NCBI GenBank assembly: GCA_002344565.1
Contig: DDTZ01000104.1
Coordinates: 1 to 37,793 of the forward strand
Direction: 5' to 3'
DNA: 37,793 bases
Origin: Bdellovibrionaceae bacterium UBA2351
GTDB taxonomy: Bacteria; Bdellovibrionota; Bdellovibrionia; Bdellovibrionales; Bdellovibrionaceae
Shown here in pieces: positions 8,140-15,779 of this stretch. How positions within the stretch are numbered: the stretch's first letter is position 1; each line of letters starts with the position of its first letter. The position numbers and the translations under genes were made by a program. Under the pieces are notes generated by a model. The model had not been told where the DNA came from. It searched no databases and saw only the letters and a program-made list of their open reading frames with translations.

Positions 8140-8559
8140 TTAAATTCCTAAGGCTTTGAAAAGATCATTTAAGATCTTCTTATTGGCTTCCGGAATAGGA
8201 CGAGTTTTTAATTCTTGAGGGTAAATCCATTCAAGCATCAAATGATGTTTAGCTTTGGGTTCGCCTTTCCAATAGTTAACTTCGTAAAATAAAATAATGA
8301 TGCCAACATCGCCGTAAGAATGAGTGCACGCCAATCGAAGTGTTCCGATCTGTGCTTCAATTCCTAACTCTTCATTAAGTTCGCGTTGAAGGGCTTGTTC
8401 CGGAGTTTCGCCAATCTCAATTTTGCCACCTGGAAATTCCCACAAACCGGCTAAGGAGTGGTTTTCAGGGCGTTGACCAACCAGGATCTTTTGATCTTTC
8501 TTTAAAAATCCAGCAACGACGGGTATCCAGTTGATTTTTTTCAGTTTAGTCCGCTTCAT
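8140..8559 (-). CDS. MutT-like Nudix hydrolase
   Basis: A 139-residue Nudix protein. The Nudix box GX5EX7REUXEEXGU is complete (residues about 45-67: GKIEIGE, then REL and EELGI). Just before it stands GLWEFPGGK, typical of the MutT/8-oxo-dGTPase branch, which cleans oxidised nucleotides out of the pool. VVAGFLKKDQKILVGQRPE and the C-terminal half also follow MutT. Substrate cannot be settled from the motif, since many related enzymes act on other nucleoside diphosphates linked to X. The ATG at 8559 is preferred; a TTG at 8595 in frame would add 12 residues that do not look conserved. It lies 72 bases after pyrD and 4 bases before the glycosyltransferase-like gene. Confidence 0.88.
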   Translation of the reverse strand: MKRTKLKKINWIPVVAGFLKKDQKILVGQRPENHSLAGLWEFPGGKIEIGETPEQALQRELNEELGIEAQIGTLRLACTHSYGDVGIIILFYEVNYWKGEPKAKHHLMLEWIYPQELKTRPIPEANKKILNDLFKALGI

Positions 8560-8631
8560 CAATATCCAGTGTACTGCAGAGGACCCCGAAATCAAAGGTC
8601 AAAAAGAATATAAATTACTATGGCTAAACGC

Positions 8632-9651
8632 TTATATTGAATTCTGGTATTCGCGTGCAATTTTTCGGAAAATGAACGGTCCCCGAAAGATTAGAGAGCT
8701 ATACAGCTGGCATAGGTCGGCCCCGAGGGCCATGCGTTCGTGAATGTCCTGACCAGTGCTTATACCGCCAGCATTTATGATTAATTTATTGTTGCGATGC
8801 ATGCCAAGAATAGAGATCGCGTTCTTCAGTGTTTCCATGGAGCTGATCGAAAGCGGTTTGCCGGAAATCCCACCCTCTACGGGATAGGGAGATGGAGTCG
8901 GGCGTTGTACGGTTGTGTTAGATATAATGTAGCCGTCCACGCCTTGGTTATGACTAGCGCCTAGGATAGTTTCCAACTGTTCGTAGGTTTCGTCCGGACT
9001 AATTTTTAAAAGCAGAGGGCGATTCACTCGACGAGACTCATCGCCGAGCTTTTCCATAAGTGGTTCGAAATAGTCTTTAGTAAACAACTGGCGAAGTCCT
9101 GTCGTATTCGGACTCGAGATATTAACTACAAAAACATCGCATATCGAATACATTTGGCGCATCAAGAATAAATAATCCTCATGAGCACGTTCGTTAGGAG
9201 TCGTTCGATTTTTACCAATATTTAGGAAAATCGGAGTCGTGCGATTTTCAAAATGCTTTTCAACTTCAAGCAACACAGCTTTACAGCCGGGACTTGGAAA
9301 CCCCATTTTATTCCAAAGGGCCTGAGTGTCTTTAAATCGATCCATTATTTTGCCAGGATTCGGTTGTTGTGGGTGAGGCGTCACGGTTCCCACCTCGACA
9401 AAGCCTGCGCCCAAATTCCACCATGCATCGATCGATTGTCCTGATTTATCAAGGCCGCCGGCAATACCTACAGGGTTGCGGAAATACAGATGGCGCCATT
9501 TACGCGAATGCCAGTCGCTGGGCTCGCTCGAGTGGTCAGAAAGGAAAACTGTAAGTTTCAAAAAAAATGGAAGCCAATCGTGTCCTGCGGATGGCGACAT
9601 CCACAGCCATGGCTTCCATAAATCTAAAGCATTTTCGAACGCTCTATTCAT
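8632..9651 (-). CDS. pyrD: Dihydroorotate dehydrogenase (quinone), class 2
   Basis: A 339-residue flavoprotein that oxidises dihydroorotate to orotate in pyrimidine synthesis, passing electrons to quinones at the inner membrane. Seen: NPVGIAGGLDKSG, GFVEVGTVTPHPQQPNPG, NIGKN, the class 2 segment VVNISSPNTTGLR with its active-site serine (S179/S180), DGYIISNTT and the FMN phosphate loop IINAGGIST. The N-terminal 45 residues are amphipathic with several Trp and Phe, as expected for the membrane-associating helices of class 2 enzymes. The start codon overlaps the stop of the glutamate dehydrogenase gene by one base (TAATG), so translation is probably coupled. Confidence 0.95.
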   Translation of the reverse strand: MNRAFENALDLWKPWLWMSPSAGHDWLPFFLKLTVFLSDHSSEPSDWHSRKWRHLYFRNPVGIAGGLDKSGQSIDAWWNLGAGFVEVGTVTPHPQQPNPGKIMDRFKDTQALWNKMGFPSPGCKAVLLEVEKHFENRTTPIFLNIGKNRTTPNERAHEDYLFLMRQMYSICDVFVVNISSPNTTGLRQLFTKDYFEPLMEKLGDESRRVNRPLLLKISPDETYEQLETILGASHNQGVDGYIISNTTVQRPTPSPYPVEGGISGKPLSISSMETLKNAISILGMHRNNKLIINAGGISTGQDIHERMALGADLCQLYSSLIFRGPFIFRKIAREYQNSI

Positions 9652-10949
9652 TAGCGAGGATATAGACCACGAAGTAACATTGCTTTTTCAAGGCGTTTGA
9701 TGGAAACGGCCATAGCCGCGCTTCTCATGTCGCAGTTCTTTTCAATTTTGAATTTCACTACGTTATCGAACGCTTTGTTGATGATTGATTTTAAACGGTT
9801 GTCGATCTCGTTTTCGTCCCAGAAGAACGACATGATATCCTGTACCCATTCAAAATAAGAAACGATCACGCCGCCACCGTTGGCAACAACGTCCGGAGCG
9901 ATAAAGATTCCGCGTTTGTGTAGAATTTTTGTAGCCGGATTCGAGATAGGCCCATTCGCACCTTCAACGATAACCTTAGCTTTAATTTTTTCTGCATTGT
10001 GAAGATCGATTTGGCCTTCAAGTGCGCATGGTAAAAGTGCATCACATTCAAGTTCAAGAAGGGCTTCATTTGTGATCGGTTGTGATTTTGGGAAATCTTT
10101 TACAGTTTTGTGAGTCTTCATGTATTCGATTAATTCAGGAACATTGAAACCATCGCCGTTAAAGATACCGCCGTTAACATCGCTCACCGCAATGATTTTA
10201 GCGCCACGTTGGTGGGCGAATAGGGCCGCGAATGAACCGACGTTACCAAAACCTTGAACTACGATTTTTGAACCTTCGAACGGAATGTGGCAATGCTCGA
10301 ATGCTTTTTCAGTGATGAAAACAACACCTAAACCCGTCGCGTGATTACGACCAAGTGATCCACCGATTTCAACTGGTTTGCCAGTTACCACGCCAGTTTG
10401 TGAATAGCCACCGTACTCTTGCGAGTATGTGTCCATCATCCACGCCATTGTTTGTGAATCCGTGCCCACATCGGGAGCTGGAATATCTTTAGTTGGACCG
10501 ATGAACGAGCCGATTTCAGATGTATAACGACGAGTTAAATTTTGTTTTTCAGTACGAGATAACAAATTTGGATCTACGCACACGCCGCCTTTAGCGCCGC
10601 CCAGAGGAAGACCAAGTACAGAATTTTTAAATGTCATCAAAGCTGCAAGACCAACCACTTCTGGAAGATCTACGTTTTGGTGATAACGGATGCCGCCTTT
10701 ATAGGGGCCCAATGTAGCGTTGTATTGAACGCGATAACCAGTGAAAACTTTCACTGAGTAATCGTCCATACGTACCGGAACAGAAACCGTCACGCACTTG
10801 CGAGGTTTTTTCAAACGTTCTAAAACGTTTTTGTCGCAATCGATAAGTAGCGCAGCTTCTTCTAAGTTTTTTAAAGCATTTTGAAATAACGGACCATTTA
10901 AGTGTCCTTCAATTTTCGAGTGTTCACTTTGGTTATAAGATAAGCTCAT
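9651..10949 (-). CDS. gdhA: Glutamate dehydrogenase (hexameric, RocG/GudB size class)
   Basis: A 432-residue enzyme interconverting glutamate and 2-oxoglutarate plus ammonium. The substrate site is intact: GPYKGGIRYH with K84, MTFKN with K108, LPLGGAKGG with K120 and DIPAPDVGT with D160. The dinucleotide-binding fold shows VVQGFGNVGS and a distal GANGP; SDVNGG lies at the place where NAD- or NADP-preference is set, but I do not call the cofactor. The length matches the NAD-dependent catabolic type (RocG/GudB-like) more than the 450-residue NADPH type, so the physiological direction may be glutamate breakdown, which would suit an amino-acid-fed organism. AAGGAG precedes the ATG. The stop overlaps the pyrD start. 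Upstream lies the nested palindrome at 11016-11145. Confidence 0.93.
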   Translation of the reverse strand: MSLSYNQSEHSKIEGHLNGPLFQNALKNLEEAALLIDCDKNVLERLKKPRKCVTVSVPVRMDDYSVKVFTGYRVQYNATLGPYKGGIRYHQNVDLPEVVGLAALMTFKNSVLGLPLGGAKGGVCVDPNLLSRTEKQNLTRRYTSEIGSFIGPTKDIPAPDVGTDSQTMAWMMDTYSQEYGGYSQTGVVTGKPVEIGGSLGRNHATGLGVVFITEKAFEHCHIPFEGSKIVVQGFGNVGSFAALFAHQRGAKIIAVSDVNGGIFNGDGFNVPELIEYMKTHKTVKDFPKSQPITNEALLELECDALLPCALEGQIDLHNAEKIKAKVIVEGANGPISNPATKILHKRGIFIAPDVVANGGGVIVSYFEWVQDIMSFFWDENEIDNRLKSIINKAFDNVVKFKIEKNCDMRSAAMAVSIKRLEKAMLLRGLYPR

Positions 10950-11015
10950 GAGATGTACTCCTTAAAGTGAGTACATGGTAGTAAAGTAAAAACTCGTAGT
11001 CATCAAAGATTTTTG

Positions 11016-11145
11016 GCAGAGCGTGTTTAAACGCCTCAACTGCTTCGTTGGAGGCAAACCAAAATCCCTTCGACGTAGCGCTGCTACGCCTACGGTCTTT
11101 TGGCCTGCCTCCGCCTCTCATTTGAGGCGTTTAAACGCGCTCTGC
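11016..11145. repeat. Nested palindromic intergenic element (130 bp)
   Basis: The outer 24-base arms (11016-11039 and 11122-11145, containing the core GTTTAAACGCC) match with one mismatch. Inside them a second pair of 15-base arms (11050-11064 and 11098-11112, beginning GGAGGC and ending GCCTCC) matches with two mismatches, and the centre is a third hairpin CGTAGC/GCTACG (11074-11079, 11083-11088). The element lies between two co-directional genes, directly beyond the stop of the cNMP-binding gene. It lacks a T-run on the far side, so it is not a simple terminator. The minus strand is open for 62 codons across it, but I take that as chance. It could be a REP/MITE-type repeat or a structured 3' untranslated element. 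Confidence 0.75.
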
Positions 11146-11158
11146 TTTTCTTTAAAGC

Positions 11159-12262
11159 TTAGTTTGTAGGCTTAAGCCGTTTTTGATCATTTCTTAGGCG
11201 GGAATAGGCGAGTTTTTCAATTTCCTTTGCTAGGAATAGATTTTCAGCCATTAGAGCGTAAAAATCCTGTGAGGAAATTTCTAGAACGAGACATTCCGTC
11301 TGAGCTTTGGCTGTTGCGGTACGAATGCCTTGATTGACGAAGAGGGACATTTCGCCGAACGAATCTCCTGCGGAAAGAACATTGATGGTTTTGCCATTTT
11401 GCATGATTGTCATGGAGCCTTGGATTAGGACATAGAAGTGGTGTCCAGGGGTACCTTCTTTAAACAAGATTTCATTGGCTGCGATGGTTTTCAATTGGCC
11501 ACGATGAATGAGTTGATCAGTTGTGTCCTCGGGAAGTATAGATAGAACAGGCGAGCGCATAATTCCGTGGATAACCCAAAATCGATGTTTCAGTGATTCG
11601 GCTACCTCTTTGCGGATCCATTGATCAAAAACTGAAGGAATGTAAACTATTTTCAGAACCTGAATATCACTGAGCGCAACAACATCGGCTAATCGAGGCT
11701 CATTTAGAAAGAAAGCGTACTCACCGAACAAACACCCAGGAATTAATGTAGCGACTCGAAAGCGTTCTCCGGCTGCGTTTTTTTTGTAAATGCCGACCTG
11801 CCCTTTAAGTAACACGTACATGTCCCGATCTACGCCGCCTTCTTGAATAAACATATTTTGCTTGGCTACTGAATAAGCTTTGGAGTTAGCTAACATAAAG
11901 TTCAAGCTGTCTGGTTTTAGTGATCGAAAGAAAGGTAAATTTTTAACCGAGTTTAAATCGACGTCTTGAGGTTTAATTTCGGGATGTAAGTTAGTCTTAT
12001 CCGGTTCCGTTTTTAAAATGAGTTGGCGAAAGTAATCAAGAAACTCCGGATTTGTGATAGATTGAACTTGTGTCAAATTATAAATCAATGCGTACAGCTC
12101 AGCAAAATTAATCAGCCAACCTTGTTGATAGTAAAAATAGACTGTCTTGGCGATGGACTTCTCTTGCTTTAAAATTTGAAAATAATCTTTTTGCAAAGAC
12201 GACATCGGCACTGTTACCGCATTTGGAAGTTTGAAATTGATTTCTAAATTTTCTATTTTCAT
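11159..12262 (-). CDS. Protein with two cyclic-nucleotide-binding domains
   Basis: A 367-residue protein with an N-terminal region (1-105) of unknown fold followed by two Crp-like cyclic-nucleotide-binding barrels. Barrel 1 (about 110-215) has FFRSLKPDSL, LLKGQVGIYK and the phosphate-binding cassette FGEYAFFLNEPRLA (E181, R190). Barrel 2 (about 238-345) has VLIQGSMTIMQNG and FGEMSLFVNQGIRTATA (E304, R314). Both cassettes keep the Glu and Arg that bind cAMP or cGMP in active family members, so both may bind ligand. There is no helix-turn-helix, kinase or cyclase domain; the tandem arrangement recalls the regulatory subunit of protein kinase A. It is probably a cytoplasmic sensor acting through a partner. 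The start region carries a 13-bp inverted repeat. A two-domain sensor with no output is a real puzzle here. Confidence 0.85.
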   Translation of the reverse strand: MKIENLEINFKLPNAVTVPMSSLQKDYFQILKQEKSIAKTVYFYYQQGWLINFAELYALIYNLTQVQSITNPEFLDYFRQLILKTEPDKTNLHPEIKPQDVDLNSVKNLPFFRSLKPDSLNFMLANSKAYSVAKQNMFIQEGGVDRDMYVLLKGQVGIYKKNAAGERFRVATLIPGCLFGEYAFFLNEPRLADVVALSDIQVLKIVYIPSVFDQWIRKEVAESLKHRFWVIHGIMRSPVLSILPEDTTDQLIHRGQLKTIAANEILFKEGTPGHHFYVLIQGSMTIMQNGKTINVLSAGDSFGEMSLFVNQGIRTATAKAQTECLVLEISSQDFYALMAENLFLAKEIEKLAYSRLRNDQKRLKPTN

Positions 12263-12266
12263 GGCT

Positions 12267-12310
12267 GAATCCTGATTTCTATAATAACGAAATCAGGATT
12301 CGACATCCAA
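12267..12310 (-). promoter_or_regulatory. Inverted repeat spanning the promoter and ribosome-binding site of the cNMP-binding gene
   Basis: A perfect 13-bp inverted repeat (12267-12279 and 12289-12301, arms GAATCCTGATTTC) has the 9-base centre TATAATAAC. On the minus strand, TTGGAT (plus 12305-12310) and TATTAT (plus 12281-12286), 18 bases apart, form a plausible promoter whose -10 lies in the centre. The right arm on the minus strand contains AGGA, seven bases before the ATG. The repeat may be an operator for a dimeric regulator, possibly the gene's own product. If transcription starts further upstream, it would be an RNA hairpin hiding the ribosome-binding site. Confidence 0.6.
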
Positions 12311-12318
12311 TCGAGAGT

Positions 12319-12344
12319 AAAAAAAAGGACCATAACTGGTCCTT
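12319..12344 (-). terminator. Rho-independent terminator of the small secreted-protein gene
   Basis: On the minus strand AAGGACCA, loop GTTA, TGGTCCTT is followed by an unbroken run of T (plus 12319-12326). It stands 25 bases after the stop of the 152-residue secreted protein. Confidence 0.9.
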
Positions 12345-12369
12345 TGGATTTTAAAATGTAGAAAATGAG

Positions 12370-12828
12370 TTATTGAAATTCGTAGAATTTAAAGAAGCTA
12401 TTTCGAGGCGGATTCAAGTGGCGTCTAACTAAATCATCCAAAGCTTTCATTTGTCTTTCATTTTGCAATTGTCCAAGGCAGCTCGCTTTTAGTAACAGGA
12501 ACGGCCAGCCTCGATAGTATGATTTATCAATTTTGGTAGTGTTTGGATGATCGCTATCACCTTCGAAAATAATAAAGAAAATAGAAGCTTCTTTTTTTGT
12601 AGGTTGTACGCCGGCCACCCAAGTTGCCGTAACGATTCCGCCATCGCCAAGAATCACGGGATCTAGTTCGCCCGCCAACGTTTTGTGGATTCGCAATAAA
12701 TATGAATCTTGTAGGCTCATTGGACTTAAACCGTTTGTGTTTTTGAGAGGCTGAAAACATGTTTGCGTATCAGCAAATACGTTTAACGAAATCAATAGGG
12801 TTAGGCCTATGACTAAAATTTTCATCAT
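12370..12828 (-). CDS. Small secreted protein, unknown function
   Basis: A 152-residue protein with a clear signal peptide (MMKILVIGLTLLISLNVFA, cut before DTQTC) and no family that I recognise. The mature part has two Cys (in TQTCFQP and KASCLG) that could bridge in the periplasm, plus several aromatic residues at the C-terminus (NSFFKFYEFQ). Seen: IVTATWVAGVQPT and ASIFFIIFEGDSD, both strand-like, so a small beta fold is likely. AAGGAG precedes the tandem ATG codons at 12828. It is monocistronic, ending at its own terminator. Confidence 0.75.
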   Translation of the reverse strand: MMKILVIGLTLLISLNVFADTQTCFQPLKNTNGLSPMSLQDSYLLRIHKTLAGELDPVILGDGGIVTATWVAGVQPTKKEASIFFIIFEGDSDHPNTTKIDKSYYRGWPFLLLKASCLGQLQNERQMKALDDLVRRHLNPPRNSFFKFYEFQ

Positions 12829-12992
12829 ATCAGACTCCTTAGTCTTAGCGGGACAGGGTGTGATATCACGAATAAAGGGCCTGGCTAGTAGAATCTGACG
12901 GGAGGAGGGATTTTTTCTGCGGAGGGCTATAGATCCCGCTTCCCCTAGTGTTAAAAGCTCTTAATTCGGACTAGGAGAAGGGCTGTGTGCGG

Positions 12993-13766
12993 TTAGGGGC
13001 TAACAGATGTTGTGAAAAATGAAGTGAATACTGTTCTTGGATTCGAGCCACCTGCAGTCACTGCTGTTTTAAGAGTGGCACAAAGATCTTTGTTGGCGCC
13101 AGAGCCAGAGCAGCTAATGTTGTATGTAGACATGATTACGCTGCCTAGAGAGCTTTGAACCTGCCCAGAAGCTGACGAGTCCGGTGTGCTTGTCAATGCG
13201 ATGTTGGCCGCTTCCGTACAGAGTGCCGTACCAGCATCTGTAATACATTTTCCTAAATCGTAATTTCCAGACGATGGTGATTTACATGAGGCTACAGAAG
13301 GGCACGAGTCGGCAAAGAATTTCATAAGCGCCGTTGAAAAATATCCAAACGCTGAAATTAAAGTTTTGCCTTTGGCCGCTGCTTTATAGCAGTCGTTGAA
13401 TGTAGTGTTTGCATTGGATGCATCTGTAGTAATGTTGTTTGCTGACGAAAAAGAAACAAGACTCATGAAGTTTGTACTCTTGCCGCCGTTAAGAGAGTTG
13501 AAGGCATTTGTGTATTTTGTTGGATTGGCAAATCCTTCGCGTACAAACGCGGCTGCACAGCGGATATTGTAGGCGCCCGTTGAACTCAAGCCGTCTACTT
13601 TAGTGGCACAGTCCATTGCCGTTGCCGAAGTTGCCGAATTTAAACATTGTTGAGCATCACCGATCTTATCAACTTCGGTCTCTGATCCACACCCAAAAAA
13701 TAGGGTGCTTGTCAGTGTTACTAAAAGGCAACGTACGATAGTAAGTCTAGTTTTTTTAATATTCAT
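12993..13766 (-). CDS. Cys-rich lipoprotein, pair-member of the 14.9 kb lipoprotein
   Basis: A 257-residue lipoprotein (lipobox FFGC, C26). The mature protein is rich in Ser, Thr, Ala and Asn with about a dozen Cys, implying disulphides in an oxidising compartment. It appears related to the plus-strand lipoprotein at 14940: both begin ...GCG, share A-Y-x-x-(R/K)-C-x-x-x-F-V after the first repeat-like stretch, have a following (D/N)-C-Y segment and further paired Cys. The relationship is by pattern and not by calculation. It is divergent from an outer-membrane-protein gene 128 bases away. Likely a periplasmic-side accessory of the neighbouring beta-barrels; no enzyme motif seen. Confidence 0.75.
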   Translation of the reverse strand: MNIKKTRLTIVRCLLVTLTSTLFFGCGSETEVDKIGDAQQCLNSATSATAMDCATKVDGLSSTGAYNIRCAAAFVREGFANPTKYTNAFNSLNGGKSTNFMSLVSFSSANNITTDASNANTTFNDCYKAAAKGKTLISAFGYFSTALMKFFADSCPSVASCKSPSSGNYDLGKCITDAGTALCTEAANIALTSTPDSSASGQVQSSLGSVIMSTYNISCSGSGANKDLCATLKTAVTAGGSNPRTVFTSFFTTSVSP

Positions 13767-13783
13767 TTTCCACTCCGGTTTTT

Positions 13784-13811
13784 ATTGTAATTAGGATTTA
13801 TTTGGCATCAA
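13784..13811 (-). promoter_or_regulatory. Promoter of the divergent lipoprotein gene
   Basis: On the minus strand TTGATG (plus 13806-13811) and TACAAT (plus 13784-13789) are 16 bases apart, ahead of GGAGTGG and the ATG at 13766. Good sigma-70-like elements. Confidence 0.55.
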
Positions 13812-13882
13812 GACCTCATTCGGAAAAACGGGCCAAGGTCCATACTTAACGAAAGGGCTAATGAGACTAGCGCGAAATGGTC

Positions 13883-13888
13883 TATAAT
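13883..13888 (+). promoter_or_regulatory. TATAAT six bases before the first outer-membrane-protein start
   Basis: A perfect TATAAT ends at 13888 and the probable ATG is at 13895. A transcript from this -10 would start at or next to the ATG, giving a leaderless message. No ribosome-binding site is seen. The -35 is poor (AATGAG), so the call is tentative. Confidence 0.3.
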
Positions 13889-13894
13889 TTAAGT

Positions 13895-14968
13895 ATGAAA
13901 TTAACAGGGTTTCTAATCCTTTTTTCGAGTCTGGTATTCGCTGCAGAACGTTTTGAATTTTATAATGGAATTCGACCTCTTGGCATGGGAAACGCATCGG
14001 TTTCATCAGTCAATGACGAAACGGCTCTCATCGTAAATCCTGCGGGTTTGGGGAAACTGCGAAATATTTTCGGAACTATTTTGGATCCTGAAATCGACAT
14101 AGGCAGTGCCGCTTTAAACACCTATCGTTCAAAAAGTTTTTCAAATCCTACTTCTATTTCGCAAGTATTGCCAGCCGTCGCTACAACGCCTGGCGATTAT
14201 TTCTATGCGCGAACGCAAGTGTTCCCTTCGTTTGTAGCGAAAAATTTTGGGATCGGTTTGCTGGTTAAGAATGAAATTGGAGCTATCGCGGAAACGTCTA
14301 CCAACGCTTCTGTTTTTTATCGTGATGATATGGCCCTCTTGTTAGGCTACAATTTTAGATTCTGGGATGGGCGAATCAAGCTTGGATTCACTGGAAAACT
14401 AATTAGTCGTACTGAAGTAAATGAAACATCAATAGATCCTTCAGGTGCAGTGGATTTGCCAACGCTAGCTACTGAAAATAAAGCCAAGCATGGTTTGGGG
14501 ATTGGGACCGATGTAGGATTGATTCTAACGGCGCCATGGGACAATTTGCCGACACTAGCTATTGTTGCTCGTGATATTGGAAACACGGCTTTTGATAAAA
14601 CCTATTACACGCGCATGAGTACAAATGAACGGCCAGCAAGCGTGACTCAAGATGTGGACGCGGGACTTTCGTTTCAAGTGATTCATAAATCCAATATTCG
14701 TAGTCTTTGGTCCTTTGACTACCATGGGATACTAACTGCAAAAGATGAAGAAGATAAAAACAAACTATATCACGCAGGAGTCGAAGTAAACTTTGGTGAC
14801 GTATTTTTTGTTCGTGGAGGATATAATCAGCGCTATCTAACTGCGGGGTTTGAGTTGGCCTCTGAACGTTTCCAATTCCAGATTGCTACTTATGGCGAAG
14901 AAGTGGGAACTTCGGCTGCACCAAAAGAGGATCGACGAAATGTCGCAAAATTTACATTCCGTTTCTAA
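13895..14968 (+). CDS. Outer-membrane beta-barrel protein (PorV/TraF_2-like)
   Basis: A 357-residue exported protein. The signal peptide is MKLTGFLILFSSLVFA, with mature AERFEFYNG. The mature N-terminus carries RPLGMGNASVSSVNDE and then NPAGLG, the signature of PorV/FadL/TraF_2-type outer-membrane proteins. Alternating hydrophobic strands and a terminal aromatic (KFTFRF) support a barrel. The ATG at 13895 gives the cleanest signal peptide; an ATG at 13877 in the same frame would add six residues. The end overlaps the following lipoprotein gene by 29 bases, so they are translated together. It is paralogous in layout to the barrel at 15776. Ligand or transported substrate unknown. Confidence 0.8.
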   Translation: MKLTGFLILFSSLVFAAERFEFYNGIRPLGMGNASVSSVNDETALIVNPAGLGKLRNIFGTILDPEIDIGSAALNTYRSKSFSNPTSISQVLPAVATTPGDYFYARTQVFPSFVAKNFGIGLLVKNEIGAIAETSTNASVFYRDDMALLLGYNFRFWDGRIKLGFTGKLISRTEVNETSIDPSGAVDLPTLATENKAKHGLGIGTDVGLILTAPWDNLPTLAIVARDIGNTAFDKTYYTRMSTNERPASVTQDVDAGLSFQVIHKSNIRSLWSFDYHGILTAKDEEDKNKLYHAGVEVNFGDVFFVRGGYNQRYLTAGFELASERFQFQIATYGEEVGTSAAPKEDRRNVAKFTFRF

Positions 14969-15779
14969 AATATTTTTTGTGATCGCCGCTGTTGTTTCGA
15001 TTGGTTGTGGCGGTAACTTTTTCCAGTTAACCGCAAAGAAAGATACGTCAGAGGCGCTCTATCAAGACGCGCGCGATTCATTAAATGACCAGGACTACGA
15101 TGCCGCTATTTTAAAGCTTGTCGAAATTCAAACAAAGGACACTAGTTTCTATTTACGGTGTGAAAAAGTCGATGGAATCAAAATTTGTCCTCGTGAGGAC
15201 TTGGCTGGCGCCTACGCGTCGAAGTGCGGTCTAAATTTTGTTACGTTTGTGTCGTCATTGACGTCATCAACGGGGACTCCATTTTTGTTTTTCATGCAAA
15301 AATTTAAAGACGTCGCGGTTTCTCCAACTAACTGTTACGAAGCTCAAAAGGTGATTGAAACATTCGGTGCGACGTCGGGCGCCCGTTCAACCGAGCAAAA
15401 CCTGTTTATGGCCGTATTGGGAATGGCTAAAATGGGCACCTACTTAAGAGATGCCGCAGATGTAAATCAAGATGGAAATGCCGATGCAACGTACAGCTCC
15501 TGCAATTCGTCAAGTATCTCTACTGATTACCTGAGGCAAGTGATATCAGGGATGGGGCTCGTCATTGATAACTTAGCAGCGGTATCAGCCGTGTTATCGG
15601 GAAACTCCGAAGCGTTAACAGACCTTGAGCAAATCAAAGCCACATGCGGAAGTTCCTGCGCCATCACCGATCCAAATAGTTCAAGCTTTGATGAAGCCGT
15701 TACCCGAGTATTGCTTCGTTCGAGCGATATGGGAATCGAACCAACCTCGGGGTGTACATTCCCGACATGTTGTCTATGA
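14940..15779 (+). CDS. Lipoprotein with TPR-like start and Ca-loop-like motif
   Basis: A 279-residue lipoprotein: signal peptide MSQNLHSVSKIFFVIAAVVSIG with lipidated C23. Residues about 39-64 (ALYQDARDSLNDQDYDAAIL...) look like a TPR-type helical pair. At 174-182 DVNQDGNAD resembles an EF-hand/dockerin calcium loop. Several Cys follow, including DPNSS- and GSSC-type segments near the end. The start at 14940 is set by AGAGG about 8 bases ahead; upstream in-frame ATGs give no signal peptide. It overlaps the preceding barrel gene by 29 bases and its stop overlaps the next gene's start. It resembles the lipoprotein at 12993-13766 in layout. Its role is probably assembly or partner function for the two barrels. 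Confidence 0.75.
   Translation: MSQNLHSVSKIFFVIAAVVSIGCGGNFFQLTAKKDTSEALYQDARDSLNDQDYDAAILKLVEIQTKDTSFYLRCEKVDGIKICPREDLAGAYASKCGLNFVTFVSSLTSSTGTPFLFFMQKFKDVAVSPTNCYEAQKVIETFGATSGARSTEQNLFMAVLGMAKMGTYLRDAADVNQDGNADATYSSCNSSSISTDYLRQVISGMGLVIDNLAAVSAVLSGNSEALTDLEQIKATCGSSCAITDPNSSSFDEAVTRVLLRSSDMGIEPTSGCTFPTCCL

Noticed and set aside
10933..11121. 62-codon minus-strand open frame across the nested palindrome
   Set aside because: It is made of palindromic arms, has no ribosome-binding site, and overlaps the start of the glutamate dehydrogenase gene. Taken as chance.
11016..11145. Possible CRISPR or tRNA-like structure at the nested palindrome
   Set aside because: Only one unit, no spacers, and no cloverleaf or CCA end.
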